NCBI GenBank assembly: GCA_036744635.1
Contig: DAIOHQ010000037.1
Location: 1 to 25,480, forward strand
From: DAIOHQ01 sp036744635
Lineage (GTDB): Bacteria; Planctomycetota; Phycisphaerae; Tepidisphaerales; Tepidisphaeraceae
Direction of reading: 5' to 3'
DNA length: 25,480 nucleotides
The notes below the pieces were generated by a model that was not told the origin of the DNA, ran no database searches, and saw nothing but the letters and a program-made list of their open reading frames with translations. A program made the translations under genes and the position numbers. This document shows positions 1 through 10,107 of the stretch, in pieces; positions within the stretch are counted from its first letter, which is position 1, and each line of letters starts with the position of its first letter.

Positions 1-1209
1 GGAGGGGACGGGGGGGCCGGGGGGGTCTAATTCCAGCGTCTTGTTGTCGGCCATCCTTTCGAGCTGTTCGCGGGCGAGGGTCAGATGGCCGGGGTTTTCC
101 TGCTGCTGCTCGGAAAGGGAGAGTTCCAGAAAAGTCTTGTAGGTGGGTGCGTTGTCGAGGACGGAAGAGAGGGCGCCGGAGACGAAGTAGAACTGGCCGG
201 GGGTTTGCACCGGCATGGCCGAGGCGTTGTTCTGCATCCACTGCAGGGCGGGGACCATGGTGGAGAAGATGCCGATGAAGAGCACCGCCACCTCCTTGAG
301 CGGGCCGAAGCTGAATTCGTTCTTCTCGTGAATGTGGCGCCCGGTGAGCAGCAGCGAGGCGATGCCGCAGGCGACCATCAGCACCTCGCGGCTGACCAGC
401 AGGTGCCCGGAGAGCGCCCAGCTCGGGCCCACTGTGTACATGCGGGCCACAAGATCGAAGAACCCTTCCTGAAACACCGCTGCCACCACGCCCAGGATCA
501 GCAGCAGGTTCTGGATGCCGAGGATGGTGACCGGCGGGCCGGAATCTTCTGGATGGGGGCGTTCGGTCTTGCGATGATCCAGGGTGTCGATGACAAAGAA
601 GACCGCCAGCAGCATCCCCACCGCCGCCGCCCACATCGGCCGGCAGTGTTCCATCACCCACCAGAAGGGCACGCCGGCGAGATAGCCGAGGAACAGCGGG
701 GGATCCCCCACCGGCGTGAGGCTGCCGCCGACGTTGGAGACCAGGAAGATGAAGAAGACCACGTGATAGGGCTTGATGTGGCCGCGGTTGATGCGCAGGA
801 AGGGGCGGATGAGCAGCATCGAGGCCCCGGTGGTGCCGAACAGGTTGGCCGCCACCGCGCCGAACAGCAGCAGCATGCAGTTCTGCAGCGGCGTGGCCCG
901 GCGGGCGATGTGGATGACGATGCCGCCGCTGATGATGTAGAGCGAGCCAAGCAGGATGATGAAGCTGATGTATTCCTGCATGTAGTGCAGCCAGGGGCCG
1001 GGGGCGCGCTGGATCAGGCAGTAGTAGATGAAGGGGATCAGCCCCAGGGCGATGGCGACCTTGGGATAATGGTTTTCCCAATGGTGCTTGTGGACGAACG
1101 GCATCAGGGCGATGCAGGCCAGCAGGATGACGAAGGGGAGGGCCCAGGCCGGGGAGATGGGCGCGCCCGCGCCCGCGACGCCGGCGGAGAGAAGGGTGAA
1201 TGGATTCAT
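1..1209 (-). CDS. Sodium:proton antiporter (NhaD / CitMHS-like), C-terminus cut by window edge
   Basis: This polytopic inner-membrane carrier of the ion-transporter superfamily probably exchanges Na+ for H+. Reading leftwards from an ATG at 1209, 403 codons stay open to the window edge, so the C-terminus is missing. Long hydrophobic segments alternate with short loops, beginning around residues 22-38 and 48-60. The family signature NVGGSLTPVGDPPLF lies at residues 159-173. A second conserved stretch, SSVLDNAPTYKTF, has D352 and N353; paired Asp/Asn residues in such discontinuous helices usually take part in ion binding. I see no good Shine-Dalgarno before the ATG. It diverges from the TPR gene across 96 nt. 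Sequences of this type are annotated as sodium:proton antiporters or putative citrate transporters; the ion specificity cannot be read from the sequence. Confidence 0.85.
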   Translation of the reverse strand, partial: MNPFTLLSAGVAGAGAPISPAWALPFVILLACIALMPFVHKHHWENHYPKVAIALGLIPFIYYCLIQRAPGPWLHYMQEYISFIILLGSLYIISGGIVIHIARRATPLQNCMLLLFGAVAANLFGTTGASMLLIRPFLRINRGHIKPYHVVFFIFLVSNVGGSLTPVGDPPLFLGYLAGVPFWWVMEHCRPMWAAAVGMLLAVFFVIDTLDHRKTERPHPEDSGPPVTILGIQNLLLILGVVAAVFQEGFFDLVARMYTVGPSWALSGHLLVSREVLMVACGIASLLLTGRHIHEKNEFSFGPLKEVAVLFIGIFSTMVPALQWMQNNASAMPVQTPGQFYFVSGALSSVLDNAPTYKTFLELSLSEQQQENPGHLTLAREQLERMADNKTLELDPPGPPVPS

Positions 1210-1266
1210 ACGCGCTGCCCGCGGTTGGGGGTTTGCGGGCGCGAAGATAGCGGGCTCGGGGTCAAT

Positions 1267-1295
1267 TTGCCAATTCCCGCCGCCTTCACTACACT
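1267..1295 (+). promoter_or_regulatory. Sigma70-like promoter for the TPR gene, near-leaderless
   Basis: TTGCCA (1267-1272) and TACACT (1290-1295) are separated by exactly 17 nt. The start codon at 1306 lies only 10 nt after the -10 box. The predicted transcript would have almost no 5' leader, and the bases before the ATG are pyrimidine-rich with no Shine-Dalgarno. Promoter and leaderless start are inferred from sequence only. Confidence 0.5.
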
Positions 1296-1305
1296 TCCCC
1301 TCCCT

Positions 1306-2223
1306 ATGAAATCGCAGCGCCGCCACGAGCTCCAGACCAACACCCTCGCCCAAAAGCTGGAGGGGCTGCCGGGCTTCTGGCAGCAGCACGGCAACAAAGT
1401 CCTGATCGCGATCATCGTCGCGGCCCTCGGCTATTTCCTGGTGCGCTACCGCATGAATACCGCGCAGGCGCGCCTGCAGACCTCGCGGGAGAACCTGGCG
1501 CTGGCCCGCAACGCGGTCAACGAGCTGGTGGGATACGGGTTTCTCCGCTTTCCCCCCGAGCAGGCCGCCCACATGCGCAAGGAGGCCATTCGCAATGCCA
1601 GCACCGCCATCGACACCGTGAAGGCCGAGACCGATGAGCCGGTGCTCCGGGCTGAGGTGCTGGCGACCGAGGGGGATTTGAACTGGGCGATCGCCCATCT
1701 CGCCGAGCTTCCCGGGGCGACCACGCAGCCCAGCCTGCGGGTCGATCAGGACCGGGCCAAATGCCTGACCAGCGCCGAGCAGGCCTATCAGGCGGTGCTC
1801 AGCCAATATCCCGACCAGCAGCTTTCGGTGGTGACGGCGCTGTTCGGTCTGGCCGCCATCGCCGAAGACCATTCCGACTGGGCATCAGCGCAGAGCTATT
1901 ACCAGCGGGTTGGCGACAATCCCAGCATCCGCAAGACCTACAAGGATATGGCCAGGATGCGCCTGGCGGTGCTGGAGCAGGCGCGGATACCGCTCTACAT
2001 CGGCCAGCCCGCCCCCCCTGCCACCCGCCCCACCAGCATGACGAGCACCTTGCCCAGCACCGCGCCGGCCACGCTGCCGGCCATGCCGGTGATCAGCCTG
2101 CCAACTGCGCTGCCCGCCCCCCGTGCAACCACGGCGCCAATATCGCCCTCGACTCTCCCGGCCAGCGCCGCGCCGGTTTCGCCCGCGCCCGCGCCCGCGC
2201 CCGCAACCCATTCAATACCATAA
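1306..2223 (+). CDS. Membrane-anchored TPR-like protein with Pro/Ala-rich tail
   Basis: A 305-residue protein of unknown specific role. It has a charged N-terminus, one membrane segment at about residues 31-46, then a soluble helical region. Residues 153-203 look like one or two tetratricopeptide repeats, with the patterns AEQAYQAVLSQYP and AQSYYQRVGDNP. From about residue 234 to the end the chain is a low-complexity Pro/Ala/Thr/Ser tail, probably disordered. The architecture (short cytoplasmic end, one anchor, exported TPRs) resembles YfgM-type envelope chaperone partners, but that is only an analogy. The frame is open far upstream, but the upstream part is antisense to the antiporter, so I place the start at the ATG after the predicted promoter. 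The next gene starts 12 nt after its stop, so they are probably co-transcribed. Confidence 0.8.
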   Translation: MKSQRRHELQTNTLAQKLEGLPGFWQQHGNKVLIAIIVAALGYFLVRYRMNTAQARLQTSRENLALARNAVNELVGYGFLRFPPEQAAHMRKEAIRNASTAIDTVKAETDEPVLRAEVLATEGDLNWAIAHLAELPGATTQPSLRVDQDRAKCLTSAEQAYQAVLSQYPDQQLSVVTALFGLAAIAEDHSDWASAQSYYQRVGDNPSIRKTYKDMARMRLAVLEQARIPLYIGQPAPPATRPTSMTSTLPSTAPATLPAMPVISLPTALPAPRATTAPISPSTLPASAAPVSPAPAPAPATHSIP

Positions 2224-2235
2224 GAGCGAGCACCC

Positions 2236-2874
2236 TTGACCTGCCGCCGCATTCTCTCGATCAGCGCACTGTCGCTTGTTCTGAACGGCATCTGTTTCGC
2301 CGAGGATCAGAAACCCGCCCCCGAGCGCGAGCCGGGCGCCCCGGCCGGTCAGGAAGCCAAGGAGGAGGCCGAGTCCACCGCCCCGCTGACGCTATCCGGC
2401 TCGCTGGAGGCCCCCACCGCCTACTATTTCCGCGGCTACAAGCAGATGAACCGCGGCTACATTCTCGAACCCGAGCTGACGCTCACCTGGAACGCCTATC
2501 AGAAGGGTGATTTCTCCATCGCCCCCTACGTCGACACCTGGAACAATATTTCGGAAGTGAAAGGCCGCAAGAATCCAAAGCACTGGACCGAGGTCGATCT
2601 CAGCGCCGGCGTCGACTTCAGCTACGGCAAGTGGACCGCCGGCGTCGTCTATTACTTCGACCAGTATTACACCCAGTCCGATGGCTCCAACAGCCCGGTA
2701 GGCTACCTCTCCGCCGCCGTCCTTGGCACCTATGAGCTCAACCAGCACTGGTGGCTGGAAGCCGGCCTGCAATACCTCTACCTCGTCGCCGACAGCGCTG
2801 AAGTCTCCAACCTGGACAAGCGCAACGTCTTCAACGGCAAGGTCGGGGTGAAGTTCACCTATGGAATTCTCAGC
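2236..2874 (+). CDS. TorF-like outer-membrane beta-barrel protein, natural 3' end missing
   Basis: About 213 residues look genuine. A signal peptide starting at a TTG codon (RRILSISALSLVL core, ending near CFAED) is followed by alternating aromatic and polar strands. These include AYYFRGYKQMNRGYILEPEL, WTAGVVYYFDQYY, WWLEAGLQYLYL and FNGKVGVKFTYG. This resembles TorF-type putative porins of planctomycetes and proteobacteria. TTG is chosen because it gives the signal peptide and sits 12 nt after the previous stop. The frame has no stop after the last strand; it stays open to 3870 only because it becomes antisense to the pseudopilin gene, and those extra 331 residues are not credible. The real end is therefore lost or displaced at about 2870. 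The end given here is where plausible coding stops, not a stop codon. Confidence 0.65.
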
Positions 2875-3765
2875 TCACGGCAGCGAGCGGCTGACATCCG
2901 CGTAGAGCGTGAAATTCTCTCCGCTGTTCTCCGCCTTCACGCCGCTGTGCGGAAACTGGTCGGTGGTGACCGCTTCGGCGTGGCCATCGGCGAAGGCGAC
3001 GTTGGTCGCGGGTTTGCCGAGTACCGAGTGGCGGTATCCGATGCGCTCGTTCGCCTCGCCGACGCGCACCTGTCCCTGTTTCCCGCAATACACTCCATCC
3101 GCCAGCACGATCAATCGAGTTGGGTTGCGGAAGCGGTTGATCTTGGTGTACCCCGCCAGCTTCCCCGCCGGATCCGGGCCATAGCCGACGGAAGAGGTGA
3201 AATAGGTATCGAGCTTGATCGTCGTCGTCGTGCCGATGGGGTTGTCGGAATTGATCCAATAGCCGCTGCGGATGATCTTGTTGAACCCGCGCGATGGGAT
3301 GGTCGTGGCCAGGTTCAGTGTGCCGCTGGTGTCGCGGATGTTCGGCCAATCCATCCACCCTTTGGGCTTGGCCGGATCGGAACCGGTCTGCCCGCCGAAC
3401 ATGCCTTCCAGATCGACCATGTCGGGGCAGACAAAGACGCTGCCGCTGTTGTCGCGTTCGGCGGCCGGTATGTAGCGGCCGCTGTCGAGGATGGCCGGCC
3501 AGCCATCCAGCGGATAGCTCGCCCCGGGATTGGTCCCCTGCATGTTGTAGCTGGGGCAGACGATGCCGTGGTTGTCCACCGAATAGGCGACGAACGCGGC
3601 GCCGATCTGGCGCAGGTTCGACAGGCATTGCACCCGCCGGGCCTGCGCCCGCGCCTTGCCCAGCGACGGCATCAGCATCGCCATCAGCAGCGCGATGATG
3701 CCGATGACTACCAGCAGCTCCACCAGGGTAAATCCAAGCCCATTCCACCGCTTTGTTGTGCGCAT
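2875..3765 (-). CDS. Type II secretion / pilin-like prepilin (DUF1559-like)
   Basis: A 296-residue pseudopilin of the kind abundant in planctomycetes. The prepilin peptidase site is G11|F12, followed by TLVELLVVIGIIALLMAML, with the conserved Glu at position 5 of the mature protein (E16). The hydrophobic helix is followed by KARAQARRVQCLSNLRQIGAA, typical of the extended N-terminal helix. Near the C-terminus, RHSVLGKPATNVAFADGHAE matches the H-x(n)-DG motif of this family. The ATG at 3765 is preceded by AAGGAG at good spacing, which fixes the start; the frame extends upstream without support. The stop (2875-2877) directly abuts the truncated barrel gene, with no intergenic space or terminator. 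It is probably processed at the inner membrane and assembled into a secretion or pilus fibre; its partners are not in the window. Confidence 0.88.
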   Translation of the reverse strand: MRTTKRWNGLGFTLVELLVVIGIIALLMAMLMPSLGKARAQARRVQCLSNLRQIGAAFVAYSVDNHGIVCPSYNMQGTNPGASYPLDGWPAILDSGRYIPAAERDNSGSVFVCPDMVDLEGMFGGQTGSDPAKPKGWMDWPNIRDTSGTLNLATTIPSRGFNKIIRSGYWINSDNPIGTTTTIKLDTYFTSSVGYGPDPAGKLAGYTKINRFRNPTRLIVLADGVYCGKQGQVRVGEANERIGYRHSVLGKPATNVAFADGHAEAVTTDQFPHSGVKAENSGENFTLYADVSRSLP

Positions 3766-4027
3766 CACATCTCCTTGCCTGCGATGCACTCTTATAGGCG
3801 TGCTGCGCAGCTTCATGCACATTTTGCACAGATGCGGGTTGAACGGCCCGGTAGGCGTTCGGCATTTTAGCGCGGCCGCGGGCTGGACATCTCTGTAGGG
3901 ATTATGACAATTATTCCAGCGCCCCAACCGTCCGCCGGTGGAAATACCCACCTGAGCAATCTTATGATCGGTCCGAACGTAGTATGATTCTCCGGCCGCA
4001 ATAAAAAGCCAAGAAGGATGTGCACGT
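3766..4027. promoter_or_regulatory. Divergent intergenic region between prepilin and ftsH
   Basis: These 262 nt hold the control regions of both genes. On the plus strand TATGAT occurs at 3963-3968 and 3983-3988; either could be the -10 box for ftsH, but neither has a convincing -35. On the minus strand a TATAAG lies shortly upstream of the prepilin Shine-Dalgarno. The stretch TGCACATTTTGCACA near 3820 is a small repeat that could be a regulator site. No RNA gene was recognised. Confidence 0.35.
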
Positions 4028-6067
4028 ATGGCAGAACAACGCCCCGAACGTCCCGCTCGTAAGAACGGACGCCCCCCCGGCGCAAACGGAGGCATGCGGT
4101 TCAGCCGCGGCCTGTTCGGATGGGTGCTGTTCATCCTCCTGGCCATTATGCTCTTCATCCTGCTCAACCAGGGCAGCAAGCCCAGCAAGACCATCTCCCT
4201 CAGCGATTTCCAGCATTACCTCAACGAGGACCAGGTGAAGGCGCTGACCATCGAGGGAGACAAGATCACCGGCGAATTGAGCAAGGAGATCGCGGTCCCC
4301 AGCGCGCAGGATAAGGGACTGGTGAAGCTGTTCAACACCTCGATCCCATCGGGCGCATCGCAGAGCTGGGAATTCACCCAATGGGTGCTCGACCATCGCA
4401 AGAACGCCGATGTGAAGGTCGAGAACAACCAGAACCTGATTATCAACATCGTGCTGCCGCTGATCCCCTGGCTGCTGATCTTCGGATTCATCTGGTTCTT
4501 CGTCTTCCGCCAGTTGCGCAACTCCAGCGGCGCCGGCGGGATGCTCGGCAATTTCGGGCGCAGCCGCCACAAGATCACCTCCAAGGAGCACACCAACGTC
4601 ACCTTCGACGACGTGGCCGGGGTGGAAGAGGCCAAGGATGAGGTGATGGAGATCGTCGAATTCCTGAAAAATCCCAAGAAATTTCAGCGCCTGGGCGGGC
4701 GCATTCCCCGAGGCGTGCTGCTGGTGGGCGAGCCGGGCACCGGCAAAACGCTGCTGGCCAAGGCCATCGCCGGCGAAGCGGATGTGCCGTTCTTTTCCAT
4801 CAGCGGCTCGGACTTCGTCGAGATGTTCGTCGGCGTGGGCGCCTCGCGCGTGCGCGACCTGTTCAAGCAGGCCAAGGACAACTCCCCTTGCATCATCTTC
4901 CTGGATGAAATTGACGCCGTCGGCCGGCGCCGCGGCAGCGGATTCTCCTCCGGCGGCCACGATGAGCGCGAGCAGACGCTCAATGCCATCCTCGTGGAGA
5001 TGGACGGCTTCGACACCAACGATCAGGTGATCGTGTGCGCTGCCACCAACCGAGCGGACGTGCTCGACCCCGCCCTGACCCGGCCGGGCCGCTTCGACCG
5101 GCAGATTTACGTGCCGCTGCCGGACGTCAAAGGCCGCATGGACATTCTCAAGGTACACAGCCGCAAGGTGAAGCTGGGGCCGAACGTGGACATGATGCGC
5201 CTCGCCCGCGCCACCCCCGGTTTCAGCGGCGCCGATCTGGCCGCCATCATCAACGAGGCGGCGCTGGGCGCCACCCTGGCGGGCAAGGAATACATCGAGC
5301 AGGATGACCTGGAAGAGGCCCGCGACAAGGTGCGCTGGGGCCGGGCCAGAAAGAGCCGCGTGATCGACGAAAAGGAAAAGCTGGCCACCGCCTATCACGA
5401 AGCCGGCCATGCCGTCGTGCAATATCTCGAAGAAAATGCCGATCCCATTCACAAGGTGACGATCCTTCCCCGCGGCAACATGGGCGGGTCCACCATGTCG
5501 CTGCCGGAGAAAGACCGCTCGAATTATTCGCGGCGCTGGTGCTTTGCGATGATCAAGACCGGCCTGGCCGGACGCATCGCCGAGGAAATGTTCACCGGCG
5601 ACATCAACACCGGCGCCTTCGGCGACATTCGCCAGGTAACCGGCCTGGTGCGAAAAATGGTGCGCGACTGGGGAATGAACGACCGCGTCGGCTTCGTCTA
5701 TTACGGCGAGGACGACAACAAGCCGACCTTCGACTTCGGCGGCGGCCGGGAATATTCCGAAGAGACCGCCCGGGCCATCGACGAGGAAGTCAAGAAGCTC
5801 ATCGATGCCCAGTACGAGGAGACGCGCAAGCTGCTGGAAGCAAATCGCGACCGGGTGGATGCCCTGGCCAAGGCGCTGATGCGCTACGAGACCCTGGACA
5901 CCTCCGATGTCGATCGAATCATGAAAGGGGAGAACCTCACCAAGCCCACCGTGGGCGACCTGCTGGAGAAAGAGCAGAGCCGCCGCGGCACGGTCATTCA
6001 GCCCGGCACCACCGACGCCGAGCCCGATGTGCGCCTCGGCGGCGGTCCGCTGCCGGCGCCAGGATGA
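4028..6067 (+). CDS. ftsH: ATP-dependent zinc metalloprotease FtsH
   Basis: Membrane-bound AAA+ protease that extracts and degrades membrane and short-lived cytoplasmic proteins as a hexamer. At 679 residues it has the full family architecture. TM1 is at about 29-47, an extracytoplasmic domain follows, and TM2 is at about 137-160. Walker A is GEPGTGKT (234-241; Glu replaces the more usual Pro at the second position). Walker B is IIFLDEID (289-296), and the second region of homology is around 340-360 with RPGRFDR. The zinc site is HEAGH (457-461), and D533 in the GDIRQVT context is the expected third ligand. All catalytic residues seem present. AAGAAGGA precedes the ATG at 4028. Its stop lies 6 nt before pdxA, so the two are probably co-transcribed. 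Confidence 0.97.
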   Translation: MAEQRPERPARKNGRPPGANGGMRFSRGLFGWVLFILLAIMLFILLNQGSKPSKTISLSDFQHYLNEDQVKALTIEGDKITGELSKEIAVPSAQDKGLVKLFNTSIPSGASQSWEFTQWVLDHRKNADVKVENNQNLIINIVLPLIPWLLIFGFIWFFVFRQLRNSSGAGGMLGNFGRSRHKITSKEHTNVTFDDVAGVEEAKDEVMEIVEFLKNPKKFQRLGGRIPRGVLLVGEPGTGKTLLAKAIAGEADVPFFSISGSDFVEMFVGVGASRVRDLFKQAKDNSPCIIFLDEIDAVGRRRGSGFSSGGHDEREQTLNAILVEMDGFDTNDQVIVCAATNRADVLDPALTRPGRFDRQIYVPLPDVKGRMDILKVHSRKVKLGPNVDMMRLARATPGFSGADLAAIINEAALGATLAGKEYIEQDDLEEARDKVRWGRARKSRVIDEKEKLATAYHEAGHAVVQYLEENADPIHKVTILPRGNMGGSTMSLPEKDRSNYSRRWCFAMIKTGLAGRIAEEMFTGDINTGAFGDIRQVTGLVRKMVRDWGMNDRVGFVYYGEDDNKPTFDFGGGREYSEETARAIDEEVKKLIDAQYEETRKLLEANRDRVDALAKALMRYETLDTSDVDRIMKGENLTKPTVGDLLEKEQSRRGTVIQPGTTDAEPDVRLGGGPLPAPG

Positions 6068-6073
6068 TGGGCG

Positions 6074-7135
6074 ATGGATTATCGACCCACCATCGCGATC
6101 ACCATGGGCGACCCCGCCGGCATCGGCGCGGAGGTGATCGTCAAGGCGCTGGCCGACCCGGTGCTGCGGCACAAGGCCCGCTACATCATCTACGGCATGA
6201 ACGAGCTGCTGCACTACGCGGCCGACATCGCCGAATTCGACGTCTTCTGGTGGCGCGACCAGTTTAACGGCCGGCTGCGGCATTATCCGCATGACGTCGT
6301 CGTGGTGGATTACGACCAGTATTCGATCCTCGGCCACGCCCTGCGGCAGCCCAGCAAGATCGGCGGGGAAGCGTCGATGCGCTTCTGCCTCGACGCCATC
6401 GAGGCCGCCAATCGCAAGATCGTCGATGCCGTCGTCACCGCCCCCATCGCCAAGGAAAGCTGGAAACTGGCCGGGTTTCATTACCCCGGCCATACCGAGC
6501 TGCTGGCCGAGCGCACCGGCTCGCGGCGCTACGCGATGATGTTCGCCGGCGGGCCGCTGAAGGTGGTGCTGGCGACGGTCCACGTTCCGCTGAATTCACT
6601 GTGGGGCCGGCTCAACATCGGAGCGGTGTTTCAACCGATCGACCTGGTTCACGAGGCGCTGGTCAACTGGTTCGACATCCCCAAGCCGCGCATCGCCGTG
6701 GCCGGCGTGAACCCGCACGCATCAGAAAACGGCCAGTTCGGCGATGAGGAAGAGCGCATCATTTCCCCCGCGATCCTGATGGCCAAGGACCAGGGCATCG
6801 ACGTCACCGGCCCCTACCCGGGCGACACCATCTTCATGCGCGCCGCCCAGGGCCACTTCGACGCCGTCGTCGCCATGTATCACGACCAGGGACTCATTCC
6901 GGTAAAGCTGCTGGCCTTCGAGCAGGCCGTGAACTTGACCATCGGCCTCCCCATCGTCCGCACCAGCCCCGACCACGGCACCGCCTTCGACATCGTAGGA
7001 AAAAACCGCGCCAACCCCGGCTCGATGCGCAGCGCGATTGAATTAGCCATCAACCTGGCGGTCAAGCGGCATGGCCGTCAACATGCAACCGAGGCCCCGG
7101 CCAAGCAGGATTCCGATCAACCAGACGCGGTGTAA
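6074..7135 (+). CDS. pdxA: 4-hydroxythreonine-4-phosphate dehydrogenase PdxA
   Basis: Cytoplasmic enzyme that oxidises 4-phosphohydroxy-L-threonine with NAD, the step before ring closure to pyridoxine 5'-phosphate in DXP-dependent vitamin B6 synthesis. The 353-residue sequence starts with ITMGDPAGIGAEV and contains PGHTELLA (H140) in the substrate site. The three metal-binding histidines are visible as H170 (ATVHVPL), H215 (NPHASE) and H270 (MYHDQG). Their spacing of 45 and 55 residues is that known for the E. coli enzyme. TSPDHGTAFDIVG near the C-terminus is also typical. The ATG follows the ftsH stop by 6 nt, with a weak GGATGATGGG Shine-Dalgarno overlapping the ftsH end. Related dehydrogenases (PdxA2 of four-carbon acid catabolism) share this fold, but the context suggests ordinary PdxA. 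Confidence 0.95.
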   Translation: MDYRPTIAITMGDPAGIGAEVIVKALADPVLRHKARYIIYGMNELLHYAADIAEFDVFWWRDQFNGRLRHYPHDVVVVDYDQYSILGHALRQPSKIGGEASMRFCLDAIEAANRKIVDAVVTAPIAKESWKLAGFHYPGHTELLAERTGSRRYAMMFAGGPLKVVLATVHVPLNSLWGRLNIGAVFQPIDLVHEALVNWFDIPKPRIAVAGVNPHASENGQFGDEEERIISPAILMAKDQGIDVTGPYPGDTIFMRAAQGHFDAVVAMYHDQGLIPVKLLAFEQAVNLTIGLPIVRTSPDHGTAFDIVGKNRANPGSMRSAIELAINLAVKRHGRQHATEAPAKQDSDQPDAV

Positions 7136-7165
7136 ATCTACCTTTCGCGACGCCGGGCATTTTTC

Positions 7166-8536
<1,371 letters not shown>

Positions 8537-8543
8537 TTCGTGA

Positions 8544-10043
8544 TCATTTCCTCAGCCGTTCATGCGGCTTGCCAGTCCAGTAGTCCAGCGTGGGCGGGAG
8601 ATAACCGTCATCCGCCCGATAGGTGGCGCCCTTGAATAATTCCGCCGGCGCGGAATGCCACGGCCGCAGCCCCCAGATCTGCCCGCGGAACGGATCGCGC
8701 TTGTCGTTCATCCAGCGCAGCAGCCGGTTGTGCATCTCATCCCGAATTGCCGCCGAAGAAGCATCGTTGATGCGATTGTTGATCTCGTGCGGGTCTTCCT
8801 GCAAGTCATAAAACTCATCGCTGTCGAACAGGTTGATCACCAGCTTGTAGCGGCGGCCTTCGAGGCAGCGGGCGGGGAAGAATCCTCCATGAACCGTACC
8901 GCCGTTGCCGTCGGCATCGGACCGGTTCCATTCAATCGCCACTTCCCGCTCTGGATTGCGGGCGCCCTCCTGCAAATTCGCCTTCAGCGACTCTCCATCC
9001 AGCACGCCCGGCACCTGCAGCCCCGCAAGGTCGAGCATCGTGGGCAGAATATCGATGTGGCTCACGGGAGTCGGATCGGCGCTCCCTGCCGCAATTCCCG
9101 GCCCGCGAATCAGCAGCGGAATCCGCGCGCTCTCCTCGTACATCGCCAGCCCTTTGCCGACTAAACCGTGGGCATTCTGAAACTGTCCGTGATCGGACGT
9201 GAAGATGACATAGGTGTTTGGCGGTGCGAATTTATCAATGGCGTCCAGCACCCGCCCGATCTCCTCATCGATGAAGGTATTGGCCGCGAAAAACGGCGGA
9301 AATTTCATCCGGCCGTCCGGGTTGGAAGACTGATCGCGCCGCGCGCTCTCCCGAAGGGCGCGATGGAAAGCGGGCTTGTTGGACATGTCCTCATCGCGGC
9401 TGGGACCCGGGTCCCAGATGTAGTTCTCAAACATCTTCACATACTTCGCCGGACACGTGCATGGCCCGTGCGGCTCGTCATAACTCAGCGCCAGCACAAA
9501 CGGTTTGTCCTGTTTCTCCTGCAGGAATTTCACCGCGCGATCGGAGATGCGGTGCCCCCAGGTGAATTCCGCCGGCACATCATATTTTAACAGCGCCTCG
9601 GTCGATGCCAGCACCTGCCGCCAAAGCCGCCGCTCTTCCGGCGTCAGCTCCGCCATGTAATTGCGGCCGTCATACCAATACTCCTTGTCCCACCCATCCG
9701 GCGCAACTCCCGTGTCAAAATAATCCTGCCCCGACAGATGCCACTTGCCAACGTACGCCGTGCGATACCCCTGGTCGCCGAAGCGCTGGCCCATCGTCTT
9801 GGCCACGTTCGACAGCGGCAACTCATTCGCCCACACCCCGGCCGTGTGCGGATACTGCCCCGTGAAAATTCCCGATCGCGCCGGCCCGCAGACCGGACAG
9901 GTGGAATAGGCGCGATCGAAGCGCACACCACGTGCGGCCAGTCGGTCGAGGTTGGGGGTGATCAGATCAGGCTGGCCATAGCACCCAAGGTTAATCGCCC
10001 CCTGCGAGTCGGTCATGATGTAGACGAAATTGGGCTGCGGCAT
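8544..10043 (-). CDS. Cys-type sulfatase (alkaline phosphatase superfamily)
   Basis: Sulfate ester hydrolase of the formylglycine-dependent S1 class, 499 residues. The maturation motif is C52-G-P-A-R56-SGIFTG, so Cys52 is the residue to become formylglycine. D12 in MTDSQG and the D284-H285 pair in TSDHGQ are expected calcium-site residues; GKWHL carries a further conserved active-site Lys/His. The ATG at 10043 gives the usual start just before PNFVYIMTD; an in-frame GTG at 10094 would add 17 unsupported residues. I see no signal peptide from either start, so the enzyme may act in the cytoplasm or leave by an unrecognised route. Only 7 nt separate its stop from that of the converging maturase. 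The substrate (for example a sulfated glycan) cannot be told from sequence. Confidence 0.93.
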   Translation of the reverse strand: MPQPNFVYIMTDSQGAINLGCYGQPDLITPNLDRLAARGVRFDRAYSTCPVCGPARSGIFTGQYPHTAGVWANELPLSNVAKTMGQRFGDQGYRTAYVGKWHLSGQDYFDTGVAPDGWDKEYWYDGRNYMAELTPEERRLWRQVLASTEALLKYDVPAEFTWGHRISDRAVKFLQEKQDKPFVLALSYDEPHGPCTCPAKYVKMFENYIWDPGPSRDEDMSNKPAFHRALRESARRDQSSNPDGRMKFPPFFAANTFIDEEIGRVLDAIDKFAPPNTYVIFTSDHGQFQNAHGLVGKGLAMYEESARIPLLIRGPGIAAGSADPTPVSHIDILPTMLDLAGLQVPGVLDGESLKANLQEGARNPEREVAIEWNRSDADGNGGTVHGGFFPARCLEGRRYKLVINLFDSDEFYDLQEDPHEINNRINDASSAAIRDEMHNRLLRWMNDKRDPFRGQIWGLRPWHSAPAELFKGATYRADDGYLPPTLDYWTGKPHERLRK

Positions 10044-10107
10044 GGCCGGAATTATGGACTTGCCAGGCAATCGAGCAAGAGCGGCCAAGCACACTCAATG
10101 CTGGTGG

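Noticed and set aside
85..1305. A long upstream extension of the TPR gene on the plus strand
   Set aside because: It is antisense to the antiporter, whose transmembrane pattern and GDPPLF motif are clear. The low-complexity composition is that of a shadow frame.
2864..2869. An EcoRI site (GAATTC) at the barrel/pilin junction, suggesting a cloning chimaera
   Set aside because: GAATTC also occurs uncut at several other places in the window (for example near 312, 4660, 6233 and 6590), so a complete-digest ligation does not explain it.
4727..4750. An altered Walker A motif in FtsH (GEPGTGKT) as a sign of inactivity
   Set aside because: The Lys and Thr that contact ATP are present, and Walker B and the zinc site are intact. 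The Glu is a tolerated variation.
3962..6583. An 873-codon open frame on the minus strand
   Set aside because: It lies entirely antisense to ftsH and pdxA, whose catalytic motifs are intact. Its His/Asp/Gly/Val-rich sequence is the usual shadow of GC-rich coding DNA.
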